Made by a program: the position numbers and the translations under genes
Assembly: GCF_902148845.1 (NCBI RefSeq)
Contig: NC_043751.1
Coordinates: forward strand, 29,984,601-30,048,600
Origin: Salarias fasciatus
Taxonomy: Eukaryota > Chordata > Actinopteri > Blenniiformes > Blenniidae
Reading direction: 5' to 3'
Length of the DNA stretch: 64,000 nucleotides
Shown here: one piece after another, positions 21,881 to 33,899 of the stretch
How the letters are laid out: every line of letters starts with the position of its first letter
Numbering within the stretch: the stretch's first letter is position 1
The notes under the pieces: generated by a model
Seen by the model: the letters and a program-made list of their open reading frames with translations, nothing else
What the model was told of the DNA's origin: nothing
The model's database searches: none

Positions 21881-22150
21881 TTATCTTGATTGGGGTCATA
21901 GGTTGTTGGGGCTAATCATAACTAACAATGGTTGATGCAATTGGTAGCAGGTCCATCGCAGAAAAATACAAAATCAGACCTAGTTTTTTTATGGTCACAT
22001 ATTTAGCCTCAAAGACATGTTTCTGGACTGAGGACACCAAAGGAAATGCACAACAAGGTCATGCAAATTCCACACAGAACAGCCTGACCCCTCCTAGAAC
22101 CCACAGTATTACTGTTCTGAGATAAGAATGCTCACCGCTACCACTGTGAA
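21880..22150 (-). repeat. Old SINE fragment
   Basis: The reverse complement shows the same landmarks as the SINE at 3217 (cacagtggtagcggtgagca head, gtgtggaatttgcatg and ccagaaacatg body), heavily diverged. Confidence 0.55.
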
Positions 22151-22639
22151 ACTATCTCAAAGATTCAGCATTATCAGTGATAAATGTGTCCATTTTGGTG
22201 CATCTTAATGATGAGAATATCTGTGAAAGTTGATTAATTTCAGTGATTCAAATCAAAAAGGGATTGCTGAAGATGAGGACTTTTCTGCTGTCACACTTTT
22301 TCCTCCCACTTAACTTTCTATTATTGTGCTTGGAAGCAGCAATCTGTGAAAAACAGCTTTGTTTGCAATGAACCTTTATGGCCTGCCTTGCAAGACAGAT
22401 TTTTAAAAATTATTGATATCAGTTTTGTCAAACAAGAAAAAAAAGTGTTTGTTATTTTACACCTTACCGTTTCTCATGTGAACAAACTACTGTCTCCGGC
22501 TCAGAGCATAGAGGCTACATGGGTGGTGAATGACTGCATTAATGTGACCGCCTTCATATGGGACTGATTTTATGCTGGTTTCAGTCAGACAGACAGGGTT
22601 TGAAACAGTTTTAAGTGGTTTTGGCTAAGTTTACTTTTT

Positions 22640-22914
22640 GCAGTGTGTGCTGGGTTTTTACTTCTCTCCAGTTACTCTGGCTTCCTCCCCCGGTCTGAAA
22701 ACATGCATGTCAGGTTAAATGTTGACTCTACATTACCCCTATGTGTGAATGTGAGAGTGAATGGTTGTGTGTCTATATATGATTTGGCCCTGCCACAGAG
22801 TGGCGAACTGTCCAGCATGCACCCTGACCTCACCCATATGAAGCTGGGATTGGCTCCAGCCCCCCTGCGACCCTGAAAAGGATAAGCAGCAAGGAAAATG
22901 AATAAATGAATGAA
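22640..22914 (+). repeat. Old SINE copy lacking its head
   Basis: Matches the body of the 3217-3560 SINE (ggcttcctcccccggtctga, gcgaccctgaaaaggataag) and ends in an AATGAATAAATGAATGA tail. The tRNA-like head is missing. Confidence 0.75.
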
Positions 22915-23319
22915 CCTTTCCCCATTTTTTACACCTCTCAAAAACGATTGTAACTTCCATTGAAAGGTTGTCTTTGAATGATCAGGGTCTATGGCTGTGT
23001 CTCTGTCATGTCATGTGATGCACTTTGCAACAACATTGTATGATGACATCATTTAGAACTTTCCTTACTGAGGAGTTGCAACAATGTATCGATTTTAAAT
23101 GATGTCATCATCTCATTAGATCAAAATATGCAAATGAGCAGCTATGCAAATTACCTGAAGACTTAATTTAGAACTGTCTTAACTGAGGAGTTGGCAACAA
23201 TGTAAAGTAACATTGTTCTTTTTAACAAAAGGCAATAAAATATTTAATGTAATTATTTAGCATTTATTTAAATATCATCAATATTTCACATTATGCACTT
23301 CAAATTTTTATGGTATTCA

Positions 23320-23990
23320 ATTCAATTTAGCCTTACTTACATAGTGCCTAGTAAAACAGTAATTTCTAAATACTTTTACAGATGAATACCCAACAGTTCC
23401 ACATGAGCAATTATAAGCAACTGTGGAAAGAAAATACTCCTTTTTATAAGGACGAAACTTTCCTTTGATAGGAAGGGGTTGGGGACGACAGCAGAGAGCA
23501 GAGATCAGAAGAGAGAAACAAGTTAGCAGTGTTGTTTCTTTCTAAACTTAAACGGCAGATGGCCTTTCTCCATTCGTTGACATACATTGATTGACATAGA
23601 TATATGTCAGTAGTAGTTAGATTAGTTGTTCCTAAAATAGTAACGTTGTTAGTAACGCTGGTAATTTCTAAATGGCAGTTACTCTCATTACTGTTAATCA
23701 TAGGGCTGAGACAACCAGAATACTTCATGAACAAACATTTTCAACAGACTCAACAGACTGTTTCGATGAAAAATATATTAACTCAAAAGTACAATTACTG
23801 AGAAGTTGTTTTAAAGAAAGTTCAATTTATGTAGATTTAGCTGAGAATCACCACTCATTGATCACTGATCTCAACCAATGTGGATTATGGAGAAAACGTA
23901 TTTCTCCAGGAGCAGTATTTATACACAAATTCAACAAACTCTGCAATTTTAAAGGATTCAAGTATCCAAAGTTAACTTTTCTTTTGATGA
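23320..23990 (-). repeat. Flank block paired with 11593-12252
   Basis: A diverged inverted copy of 11593-12252, including the LINE-like tail (here at the left end). It lies 3' of the canonical MT and probably represents the ancestral MT 3' flank. Confidence 0.6.
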
Positions 23991-24125
23991 CCTTCTCAGT
24001 GCAGCTCTCACTCCAATGCTTGATGTAACTCTGAGTTTACAAGAATTAATGAAGAACTGCGTGTTTTTAGCTCCTGACAAGAATCTCACAGTCTGCAGCT
24101 TTAGTGGAAAGAGCTCAGTGTGCAG

Positions 24126-24128
<3 letters not shown>

Positions 24129-24178
<50 letters not shown>
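24129..24178. repeat. (GT)n microsatellite
   Basis: About 25 uninterrupted GT units. Confidence 0.95.
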
Positions 24179-24179
<1 letters not shown>

Positions 24180-24464
24180 CAGCTGAACAGAGCTGAGGTG
24201 TGTAACACTCACAGATAACGGTAGAACTGTTCTCATCACAGAGCTGCTCCACAACTGGAGATACTTTTTCAGCTTGCACTCACAAAGACATCCGCAACTA
24301 ACCAGCCTTTCAAAACATCTTTCAGTGAAAGACCGAAGCAAACGATGTGGTCTTCTTCTATGGTTTCAAATGTTGAGTGTCATCCCGCATTACAACGGGT
24401 TAGGGCCATCTGCTGTTGAGGAGTATGGATATATTTTCAGGGTTTTTTTTCTGAGCTTTGTTTG

Positions 24465-24545
24465 ACTTGGCAAAGACCCGCGATCCACTGAAAACGGGCC
24501 CACGACCCACTTTAGGGTCACTACCCACCAATTGAGACACGCTAA
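24465..24545. mobile_element. hAT-like MITE end fragment
   Basis: The phrase cccacgacccactttagggtc followed by accaattgagacacgct resembles the end of a common vertebrate hAT-type repeat. No second terminus was found. Confidence 0.4.
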
Positions 24546-24816
24546 AACGACCTTGAAAGGTTAAAAAAAAATAAAAAACAACACACACATAAAATAAACA
24601 CTTCTGAGACAAGATCACTAATCAACAACATGACACTTTCTGTGTATGTGATGGAGTTGGGATTATATTTTTTTAAATATAAAATAGGTATCAACAATAC
24701 AATGTGTTCAAAAAGGGGTAAGCAGGGGGGTAAGAATGAATTATTCATTCAAATATCTTCCTTTTTGATACACATTTGTTTACTCAATGAATTATTTCCG
24801 TATGATTTCTAGATTG

Positions 24817-24979
24817 GCCTAAATCAAGGGTGGGCATTCCTGGTTTTCACTGTTCCTCAGTTCCAATACACCTGACATTACCGGATGTTTTATGAAGCCT
24901 GTTAAGGAGTGGAGGGTGCATTGAAACCACGCAGGAATGCAGTCCTGGAGGTCCAGGAGTGCCCACCCCTGGCTGAAAT
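24817..24979. mobile_element. Short hAT-type MITE
   Basis: The element at 24825-24971 has inverted ends (caagggtgggca / tgcccacccctg). Its 8-base flanks (gcctaaat / gctgaaat) match at six of eight positions, consistent with an old hAT insertion. It has no coding sequence. Confidence 0.75.
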
Positions 24980-25448
24980 TGTGTTGTGAAGAGATTTTAA
25001 TACCATGATTGCATCCAATTACAATGAATTACCAAACACTTCCAAGTTTCAGGGTAGTTCATTACCTTGGGGGACAGTTTCACATGTTGTGAACTCCAGC
25101 TCTCGAGGGCTGGCATCGTGAAGTTCCAGTGAATTTTGCAAGCTTGACGACAGCATGAGATTCAGGTGTCATGAATCAGAAACACTGAAAACATGCAAGG
25201 TACAGCCCTTGACGGATTCAGTTGACATCGTTGGAAGCATACCTTCTGCGCTCTTTCCATATTGGATTTGGAAAGCCATGACCGTAAACATTTCTCATCA
25301 GGTTCCAACTTGCAGTTTCAGTCAAATTAATCCTTTCACGGCCCTTCATCCCACAAAGCAAGCTCTTTCATGACCAAGCTTAAAATCTTGTACTATGCTT
25401 GAGTGACACAAGTTTTTCCTAACAGTTTCACCTCTGCACTCTCCCTCT

Positions 25449-25449
<1 letters not shown>

Positions 25450-25491
<42 letters not shown>
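25450..25491. repeat. Poly-G run
   Basis: About 42 consecutive G. True length is doubtful because homopolymers of this size are assembly-prone. Confidence 0.9.
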
Positions 25492-25492
<1 letters not shown>

Positions 25493-25719
25493 AGAGACTT
25501 TCAGACCTCAACAGGCCCAGAGAAGCTTTATTCAAGCTGCATATACCTTTCAGTTACCATAAGGACTTTAAATGAGGTCAAAACCAAATTGAGTCAAACA
25601 TGTTTATTTCAGCTCAGACAAATACAAAATAGATAATCCGTACAAATGTAACTATCAGGTCATATTAATTCAACAGTGCTCCACCACGGTGGAAGGGATG
25701 TGCTGGCGCTGCAGGACGG

Positions 25720-26286
25720 TCACTGGCAGCAGCTCGTGTCGCAGGTCTTCTCTTTGCACACGCAGCCAGAGGCACACTTGCTGCAGCCGGATGGGCAGCA
25801 CGCGCAGCAGCCTGGAAAGACACAGATTGCGAGATGAGACCATTTAGAATGAAGGACATGCCAGATTAGGCCAAACTGCTGGTCAGGCTCAACACGTTTC
25901 AGAAGAGCAGTCACGTTTCACATTTCACAGAACCACTGCAATTAAGTCAAGTGCATTCACCTGTGCAGTTTCATGCATACAGGCCCAAAATGAACCCTCA
26001 GAGTCTACATTTGTTCAAATATTTAACATTTAAGCACTTTCAAACAGTATCAAACGCTTGGGTTAACATTAAACCAGTGATGTGTAAAAATGAGTTCCAC
26101 TTACTCTTCTTGCACTTGGTGCAGCTACAGTTGGAGCAAGAGCAGGATGAGCCGCATGTGCAGCTTCCAGCTGGAAAAAAAAAAAGGAACACAAAACGAT
26201 GGTCAATTCCAGAAGTCAAAAGGCAGACAAAGCAAAGGCATACACAAAGGAATGTACTCACTCTTGTTGCACTCGCAGGGGTCCAT
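25720..26286 (-). CDS. mt: Canonical metallothionein (copy 4)
   Basis: Exons (minus) 26262-26286, 26105-26170 and 25720-25811 encode 60 residues with the standard 20 Cys: nine in the beta domain (residues 4, 6, 12, 14, 18, 20, 23, 25, 28) and eleven in the alpha domain (KKSCCACC, then CCQ at the end). This is the usual length and pattern of fish MT, which buffers Zn and Cu and protects against Cd and oxidants. The start is MDPC after the TATA box. The poly(A) signal is at 25603-25608 (reversed). It serves as the in-window reference for the enriched copies 1-3. Confidence 0.97.
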
Positions 26287-26388
26287 TTCTCAGCAGTCGG
26301 CTCGTTGGTCCACAGAGAGGAGCTGCAGGTGAAGCGTCTTCTTCCTTGAGGAGTCAGTGAGTTCTGACTGGCAGCGGGAGAGGCGGTC

Positions 26389-26488
26389 CTTTTATACCGT
26401 CCGGGCATCAACAGTACCGTGTGCAAAATGCATGTGTCACCCTGAACGGGGGCAAACATCACAAACATTACAAAGCGTTTGTGCACAC
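26389..26488 (-). promoter_or_regulatory. MT copy 4 core promoter
   Basis: TATA box at 26389-26396, proximal MRE core at 26419-26425 (minus strand) and a further TGCACAC on the plus strand at 26482-26488 that is not kept in copies 1-3. Confidence 0.75.
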
Positions 26489-27369
26489 GACGTGTTTTCA
26501 CTCAGTGACAGCGGGGACACATGCATTCCCAGGCAGGGTCGCGTTTTATTACGCAACACCAAATTTTTCCATCGTGTGGAAAAAAAAAAATCAACACAGG
26601 AATAATGAGGCATTCACAGAACAGAATGAATCATTAGGACACATGGATGAGAACACAGTGGTCTGAACATGCGGTTATTAAAAAAAGGAAACACTAAACG
26701 CACGTGTGTCTGTCTGGCATGAGGATATAGTATCTTAATTGCTTTTTACAATCATGTACTGGAAAAGCACACAAAGCAACAGGAAACGTGCACAGTGCAT
26801 TTTTAGGAAAGTTTAACAACTAAATGTCGAACTAATGATTATTAATCTGGTTCCAGTTTCGTTTATTTTTCACTGGAGTTAGTAGAAATTATTAATATTG
26901 ACAGATTTAGAGAATAACAGTTTTCAAAATTGTTTTAGTGGTTAGGTAAATTACATGAGCTCGTCTGTTTTTACTGGCTAAGCATGAATAAATACTGAGC
27001 TTGAGCTTCTTTGAGTTGCTGTTTGAGAATGTTAACATAAGCAATATTTTACATTTACTATATTTTTCCCATTTTCATCCAAGTTTGATTTTTAAATTCT
27101 GAACAAAACATGAAAAAAATGGCAAACAAGTAGAAAAATTCTCATCAGCGACAGTTTAATAAGTGAAAATAAGTATTGTATTGGTATCAGACTCATGCCA
27201 TTACCTTTAGCAGAGATAAGAATTATTTATAGTAATTGAATTTAATTATTCAACCTGCTGAAGGTTGTATGTTATGTGTCTATTATATTTTGGAACATCT
27301 ATGTCTTTCTTTGTTGAATTTGGGTCATGAAATCAAAACAGTACTTCTTATCTTGTTTTGTGCTTCCTG

Positions 27370-27455
27370 TGCACACGGCACACACACACATCAGAAGTGT
27401 GCAGGCTGCCCTTCCTCGTGCTGCTCTGCGCTCGGCCGCTTCGCTCTCTGCGCCC
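27370..27455 (+). promoter_or_regulatory. Distal MRE cluster of MT copy 4
   Basis: MRE cores at 27370-27376 (TGCACAC), 27427-27433 (TGCGCTC in ctctgcgctcggcc) and 27449-27455 (TGCGCCC), about 1.1 kb upstream. Another core, TGCGCCC, is at 27873-27879. It matches the blocks upstream of the other three MT genes, so the module predates the amplification. Confidence 0.65.
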
Positions 27456-27959
27456 GTCGTGAACGCACCACGCGCTGTAGGAAAAAATGCTTTCAAGAGC
27501 GGGTCGGGCGCACAAGAGACGCGACAAGATTCTAAATATAACATAAAGCTCACAAATAGTCTACTTATCAGTACCAGCTATAGTTATATTAATGTAAACA
27601 GACATACAATCGGTTTCATCTTAAAAAAAAATAGAAAATAAAGAAAATGAATTTAAGCTGTTGGTACCAAAACATCAGCTATGGTAATTAATCATCAAAA
27701 GTCAACTTTTATGCCTTCTTGAGATAGGGGACATTAAGGTAAAATGTTATGATACATTATTTGCTAAATCCCACCTATTTTGCACGGCACATTTAGCCAC
27801 GGAAGCTATTTAGATTGAAGCAAAAGGTAATTTACGACGGGAGTGGGGCCCTGAACGCAGCACTGTCCCCTTTGCGCCCGCTACAGTGGAGGTGTGCGCT
27901 TTTCCCCAGATTTTTTCTTTTTTAATGGGACGAAAACGGGACATAAGGTGAAGGTGGGC

Positions 27960-29640
27960 GGAGATCCGGTGATGAGTGCAACTTTTCTGGAAACAACTAG
28001 AACATTAAATAAACAACATCTTCAAAAACAACTGATAAGATTTTTCCAACCCCTCATGCTGTTTAAAATGTTAAACGGACAAATAAAGTTATCTGCATAC
28101 ACACTTACAGTTTCAGCCACTTGAAACTGACCAAAATCTTACATATTTCCCCATTTCAAGTTAAATATTCGTGAAGCCCACCTTAATATAGTTCCCTGTT
28201 CATTCTATCTAAGTTATACACAAAGAAACAAACATAGTTTTTAATTGGGTTTTTGCTCAGAAACGGTGCTCTCTGCATTTTTCAGATAAATGCATCAGTC
28301 CGGTGCACTTACAGGGAGTTAAGAACTGATTTGCTCAAGTAAAGGAATTGCACACTGTTAGATAATGTAAGCATAACTACTTTTTTCGATAGTTTGTTAA
28401 CTTTTTTCTTATTTTTTTGTCGAAATGAAAACTTAAACAGATTCGCAAGTTGCCAAATATGGTCCGATAAAGCTTTAATTGAGAATAAATCAGGTTATAT
28501 GCACCACGAGATCTTGCCACCAAAAAACAGGTGCATAAGTCACAGTCTAAGTCTAATCACAGTAATACAAGAACACTTCTTTGCCATGATGTTTTTGCAT
28601 TTTCACAGATGATTTGGAAATTCAAGCTTGTGACATTTTGCAGATGTAATAAAAACAATGAGACGCTGTGATTTTCTGAAAATGAAGAAATTGGAATTTG
28701 TAATTTCCCTCTTGGTTGAAAATCACATTGGATTTCATTGGACAGTTAATTCATTGTTTTGATTCAGATTACAAAACTTAACTCTTTTTTTATAGGTCAG
28801 CTTTGGCATGTCTGCCTCTTTACATGAGCCTGTGCAGTGCAGACGACAGAGAGATGTTGTTTTTGTCAGTGACCTCTAGAGGGAGACTTTATGCATGCTG
28901 AGAGTTTCTGTGAAGTAGTGTGGAAAAGGAGAAATTCATATTATATTAACAGAGAAAATGAATTTTTGCTGATTGACTTTGTCAGCATTACAGATTACCT
29001 TCTCAAGAATGGAAATACTTTTCATGAATGCCTTCAAAGGTGATGAACAAAATTGTGACATTTTCCATGTTTAAATATCAGTCATGTAAAAATTGTGAAT
29101 TGCTATTAACTGAAAACATGAACCACGTTGCTCAGATTGTATCTGAAAGGAGTTTAATTTTAGCTGTTAACAATGATTTTCTCCATGTATATTGATTACG
29201 AGTGTTTTGTTTTACTGAAAGACAATCAGCCACAGAGACGTGTTTTCTTAGATATTCAAGAATTTAATATAATTTACTAAATCACAAGTAGATCTCCTGC
29301 TTCTGTGATATGTCTCTGTGTGTGACAGTCTTTATTTAAAGGGCAGACAGTTAACCTGCAATCTGACACTAGAGCTCTGCATGGGCCAGGGGACATCAGC
29401 TACAAACTGTCTGACACGCTTCCACCCGCTGAGCAGGTTAAAAACAGGCGCTGCATGACTCAGCTGCACCAGAGCATGCTGACATTAATTACTGCATAAA
29501 ACGTGAAGTAGGGGATTGGGCTTTTTTCATATTGAATAACTTACTGCAAACCTAATTTACTGAGTATAATGGGTCAGGGCATTGGGATGTGCAGTAATGT
29601 ATGAGTCTGCCACTGAGCAGACTGCTCTCTCAGACCATGT
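27960..29640. other. No gene seen
   Basis: AT-rich DNA between the MT array and the sc5d promoter area. The open frames are short and without family resemblance. Confidence 0.5.
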
Positions 29641-29755
29641 GTCTCCTCTCAGAAGTGATACGCTGCTGGACGGGCTGCATGTGGAGGAATGAGGTCTCGG
29701 CTTCTTTCTAAGAAGGATCAAGTCATCTTGACATCAAGCCGTGGTCCTAAAACAG
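29640..29755 (+). promoter_or_regulatory. Possible non-coding first exon of sc5d
   Basis: A clean splice donor (aacag|gtgaga) follows a GC-richer stretch. The first coding exon of sc5d begins with an acceptor at 30743, so an upstream non-coding exon is required. This is the best candidate, but the start cannot be fixed. Confidence 0.35.
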
Positions 29756-29934
29756 GTGAGATACGCGAGAACATTTTAAAATATTTTGTTTTCCTGATGT
29801 TTAGGAGTTTAATTCATATATTTGAGAACAGAACTGGAAATTCTCCAAAAGTTCTGTGTTATTTTTAAAAGATAATGAAAGCAAATGTTGTTTTTTTGCG
29901 TGGCTGCTGTTCCTGCATGTCTTTGATTTCACCA

Positions 29935-30060
29935 TCCATCTTCAACCATTGTTTAAAAGGCAGGACGTTTTGCCAGCCCATCACAAGACAAACAACCACA
30001 CATACTCACATTCAAACCTGTCAGGAGCCAGACACATGTTTCTGGACTAAACTCGGGGCT
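29935..30060 (-). repeat. Old SINE fragment
   Basis: The reverse complement keeps ccagaaacatgtgtctggct and the gtgtggttgtttgtcttgtg part of the SINE body. It lies in the presumed sc5d first intron. Confidence 0.5.
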
Positions 30061-30748
30061 GCACAGTGGAGCAGAGTCTCATATCAAGAATGCCTCAGCC
30101 AGGTTCAGGTCTGGATGCTTGAGATTCGTTTGTGGTTCTGAACTTCGTATAGGCGTGTGTGAGAAGTTCTGTATCTTTGTTTTTTAAACCGTGTGATGGA
30201 CCAGAGCAGTGTTCTCCAGCCCTGACCCTGGAGGCTGGTTTTAGCTCTGTCCCTGCTTCTGTACGCCTGATTCTAATGATCATGTCAACAACAAACTCCA
30301 AACTAATCCCAGTAATGAGTCTGTCACTGCAATCAGGTGCAGGACAGGGCTTCTTTTAGCGTTCAGTGAAGAAGACGACTGATCACCATGCTGCTGTGCA
30401 GCGCCATAATCCTTAAACACACACCAATATAAAGGAGCATTTCCCAATAATATATGATGAAAACCATAGTTCAGTCACAGTTGTGAACAGACACTTGTTT
30501 CCTGTGAGCAGAGAAGAGTGAATCGGCAGATGTGTGAACACTGTTTGAACACACTGATTAGATCTATCCATCAAGTCTAATCAATCTGATCAGGAGTTTG
30601 GTCTCATACCAACTTCAGTACATGCAGACATCCAGTGACCAGAGTGTGCAGTGTGTTCATCGCACCAAAAATATATACACTTAGAATTGCAAGCAGACAT
30701 CACAAATAACGTGTTGTGTGTGTGTATTTGTGTTTTTCACAGCTGGCC

Positions 30749-32147
30749 ATGGATCACGTGCTGAACATATCGGATCAGTATGTCTTCACTCCGTATGTTT
30801 ACCCGGCCTCGTGGCCCGAGCACTGGGCTCTGCGACAGATCGTCAGCCTGTGGGTAGTGACAACCGTGGGAGCTCTGCTGGTCTACCTGGGCTTCGGAGT
30901 GCTCAGCTTCTACTTGGTTTTCGACCATAAACTCATGAAACATCCACAGTTTATTCAGGTAGGCTGGGAAAAGTTTGTGGTGTTCGATCAACAGCCAGTG
31001 ACTGCTTCAGTGAACCGTGTGTCTTTTTTTTTATTCCAACAGAATCAGGTGCGGAAAGAGATCCAGTTGGGAACTGTCTCCATCTTCTGGATGAGCTTTC
31101 CCACTGTGGCTCTGTTCTTTCTGGAGGTCAGGGGACACAGCAAACTTTATGATAACATCAGTGATTCTTCCCTCGGTGAGAATACAACCGGATTTGTCAT
31201 GTCCAGTTTCATTACAGCTCCTGATAAAACGATGATAACCTGAATGAAATGCAAATTTCAACATTTATGACATGCTAAATGAAACAGGCACTAATAATTA
31301 AAATGAATTTCTTTCAGGATGGCCAGGTGTGTTTCTGAGCATCGCAGGCTTCTTGTTCTTCACTGACATGTGTATCTACTGGATACATCGGTGGATGCAT
31401 CATAAAAGCATTTACAAGGTGAGTGTCAGTCTGTTTAATGTCAATCTTAAACTGTCACGGTCACTTTTAAATGTTATGAAATGTGATTGTTGATTATGAC
31501 TTTGGATATAACTCAGAATATAACTGCGGGGACTTTGTTTGCTGTGATCTTCAGGCTTTTCTGTTTTTGTTTCCCTCCCTCAGTACTTACATAAGCAGCA
31601 TCACATATTTAAGATCCCCACACCGTTTGCCAGTCATGCCTTTCACCCACTTGACGGCTTCCTGCAGAGCTTACCTTACCACCTCTACCCTTTCATCTTC
31701 CCCCTCCACAAGGTAGAGATCTATATGCTACTCTTAGAAAGATGTTCTGTTGAAGGCTTTATGCAATTTTTTCACAAAGTATTTTGAGCTAAATGTTGTA
31801 GATCCTTGCTCTTTAAAATCATAAAATTCTAAACATGTTTTGTCCTGCCTGCACTGACACTTGTAATATTGATATTTTAGGTGATCTACCTTTCGCTCTT
31901 TGTCTTCGTCAACATCTGGACTATTTCCATACATGATGGAGACTATCGGCTCCCCGGCTTCCTGATTTTCCTGATCAACGGGGCAGCTCATCACATCGAC
32001 CATCACCTGTACTTCAACTATAACTACGGACAATACTTCACACTGTGGGATCGCTTGGGAGGCTCCTACCGACACCCCTCAGCGCTGCTGGGAAAAGGGC
32101 CACACGACCACGTTCGGAAGCTTGCAGAGGCGTCACAGAGACACTGA
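30749..32147 (+). CDS. sc5d: Sterol C5-desaturase (lathosterol oxidase)
   Basis: An ER membrane di-iron enzyme that introduces the C5-C6 double bond into lathosterol to give 7-dehydrocholesterol, late in cholesterol synthesis. Coding exons 30749-30958, 31043-31175, 31318-31418, 31584-31712 and 31881-32147 join in phase to 279 residues, close to the 299 of human. The ATG lies seven bases inside its exon, after an acceptor. The family's histidine boxes are present: H138xxxHH, H151xxHH and HHxxHH at 228-233. Hydrophobic segments flank them (about 35-58, 81-98, 118-137, 192-206). It is convergent with anapc13, about 650 bases away. All boxes are intact. Confidence 0.95.
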
Positions 32148-32798
32148 TGGCGGAGTTACACTCAGGGCTTCCTGTCTGCAGTTTTACACACACCAGAGTC
32201 GAAGATGTTACCTCGACTGTGAAGAACTGTTTTTATTCAAGACAGAATCGGAGACACCAGCTGCCTGTGTACCCTGTTCCTAGAAGAGGATTGCGGAGGT
32301 CTCTAAGGTTATGTGATTAACAATAGTGCCAAGAATTAACAACGCCGAGACAAGACTTAAAATACGCTAAATAGAGAAATGCTCCAGGCAAATTGAAAGT
32401 AGGTATTTAGTTGTATTATACCTGTTGTGATTTGCCTCGGGTAGTGTTGAGATCGCAGCTGTCTTACAGGCAGTGGAAACTTGCTTTCACCTTTTGCTGT
32501 AATGATTTGTATTAGGAAATTACCTTTATGTCCATGTAAGAAATTTCCCTCTAGAATGAAGAAAGTATTTCTATTCTATTTTATTCATTTTGTTCGAGTA
32601 CCATTTTTTCCATTCATTCAAACTAAAGAAAAAAACTAACGCAAAAAGATGTTTTTTTTATTTATGCCTTGACAAATGAGTGAAATACCTAAGTGCATCA
32701 GCAATTTATGATGTCATAAAATGGGAGAAGATGAGCTGTTTCGATGTGTGTAGATGCATTGTGTGTTCTGTTGTACTGAGCAAGTCCATTTCAGTCTT

Positions 32799-33402
32799 TT
32801 AGTTTCCAGTGCTCGGCGTGTTTTCATGCAGGCTCTGCAGGGCAAGGTCCGTCCACTTCATTTCTTGTTCTTTCACGGACTCTGTGGATCCTCCATTGTC
32901 CTGTTCGGCCTCTGGGAGTTCACTCTGAAAGGAAAGAGACGCCACCAAGAAGGATGAGCAGGTAATCGACTTCATCGATACTTACAACATCAACAAGGTC
33001 AAATCATCCTGCAGTAACTCTATGTTTTTTTGTTTTTTTTTAATCATATCAACAAGTAATGAGATGGATGATGAAGAAACATCTTCCTGAGTACTTCAAG
33101 TAAATCTGAGATGTGTTTAGGATCAAGATCATTCAAAGATGTATAGACGAAATGTAAGATTTTGAAGTCAATCCTTTGAACTACACTAAAGTACCTATAA
33201 TATTTGAGGTGTCTGCAACATATTCATGCACACTTCCCCTGGACATGACAGTAATCAGATAGAGCTCGCTCACGCCAAAGTTGACGTCAACCACACTATT
33301 TACCAGAGGAATGGTGACATCTTCGTATGGGAGTCTGTCCTCCCTCCAGGCATCGTCTGTGAGGTCCAGGACTCTCCCGTCCCGCTGGATCTCGCTGTCC
33401 AT
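32799..33402 (-). CDS. anapc13: Anaphase-promoting complex subunit 13
   Basis: A small stabilising subunit of the APC/C ubiquitin ligase that drives mitotic exit in the nucleus. Two coding exons on the minus strand, 33304-33402 and 32799-32924, give 74 residues, exactly the human length. The first encodes [10 protein letters not shown] and [14 protein letters not shown]; the second encodes [21 protein letters not shown] and ends in STGN. Splice sites are consensus and phase 0. A reversed poly(A) signal is at 32657-32662. The plus-strand frame at 32754-32957 is only its antisense shadow. It shares a divergent promoter with pierce2. Confidence 0.95.
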
Positions 33403-33589
33403 GCTCCGTCCACAAGCTCACACACCCACCTACAACAACGCTTCAAACGCTGGGAAAGCAGAACACACAGTGCGACCAGAGTCCACCGCGACAATCAAAA
33501 GTGGCGAAATTATCCGGATTATCAACAAGAGGGCTACATTTAATGAAACTACGACAAAAACACGAACAATCTGAATTTTTTACTTCCGT

Positions 33590-33899
33590 TTCAAAACAGT
33601 GGGCGCGGGAATAGTACGTCATCAAGCAGCGTCCACGCAGATAACGTGATGACGTCACAGATCTTCCAGTCGCAGAGAAAAACAAAAAACAAAATTAAAG
33701 TATATATTGTGACTATTAGATGACTTGAAATTCAGATTTACGTCTTAAAAATATTGAAAAATAAGTTGACAAACAAGAGTTTGTTGCTGATTTAATTCAT
33801 AATGTTTAATGGTTACCATGGTAACCGGACTCCTCGGCTGTGAGAAACAAGCTGACCAGACAACGCGGAGGTCTTTTGTTCGTTTTGTTCCATCTGAAG
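33590..33899. promoter_or_regulatory. Divergent anapc13/pierce2 promoter with CRE and RFX X-box
   Basis: A palindromic CRE, TGACGTCA, is at 33650-33657 on the anapc13 side. A perfect 16-base palindrome, ggttaccatggtaacc (33821-33836), contains the RFX X-box consensus GTNRCC...RGYAAC. The X-box lies about 65 bases before a likely non-coding exon 1 of pierce2 that ends at 33899 (gaag|gtaatt). RFX sites mark ciliary genes, matching the pierce2 product. Confidence 0.7.

Noticed and set aside
1-28000. CRISPR array or prokaryotic operon
   Set aside because: The repeats are dispersed eukaryotic elements and inverted duplications, and the genes are spliced.
30170-30360. hAT-type MITE in the presumed sc5d first intron
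   Set aside because: The left part (gtgttctccagccctgaccctgg read loosely) is suggestive, but no matching right terminus or target duplication could be found.
32754-32957. Plus-strand 67-codon open frame with a hydrophobic stretch
   Set aside because: It is the antisense of anapc13 exon 2, whose splice site, frame and length fit the family exactly.
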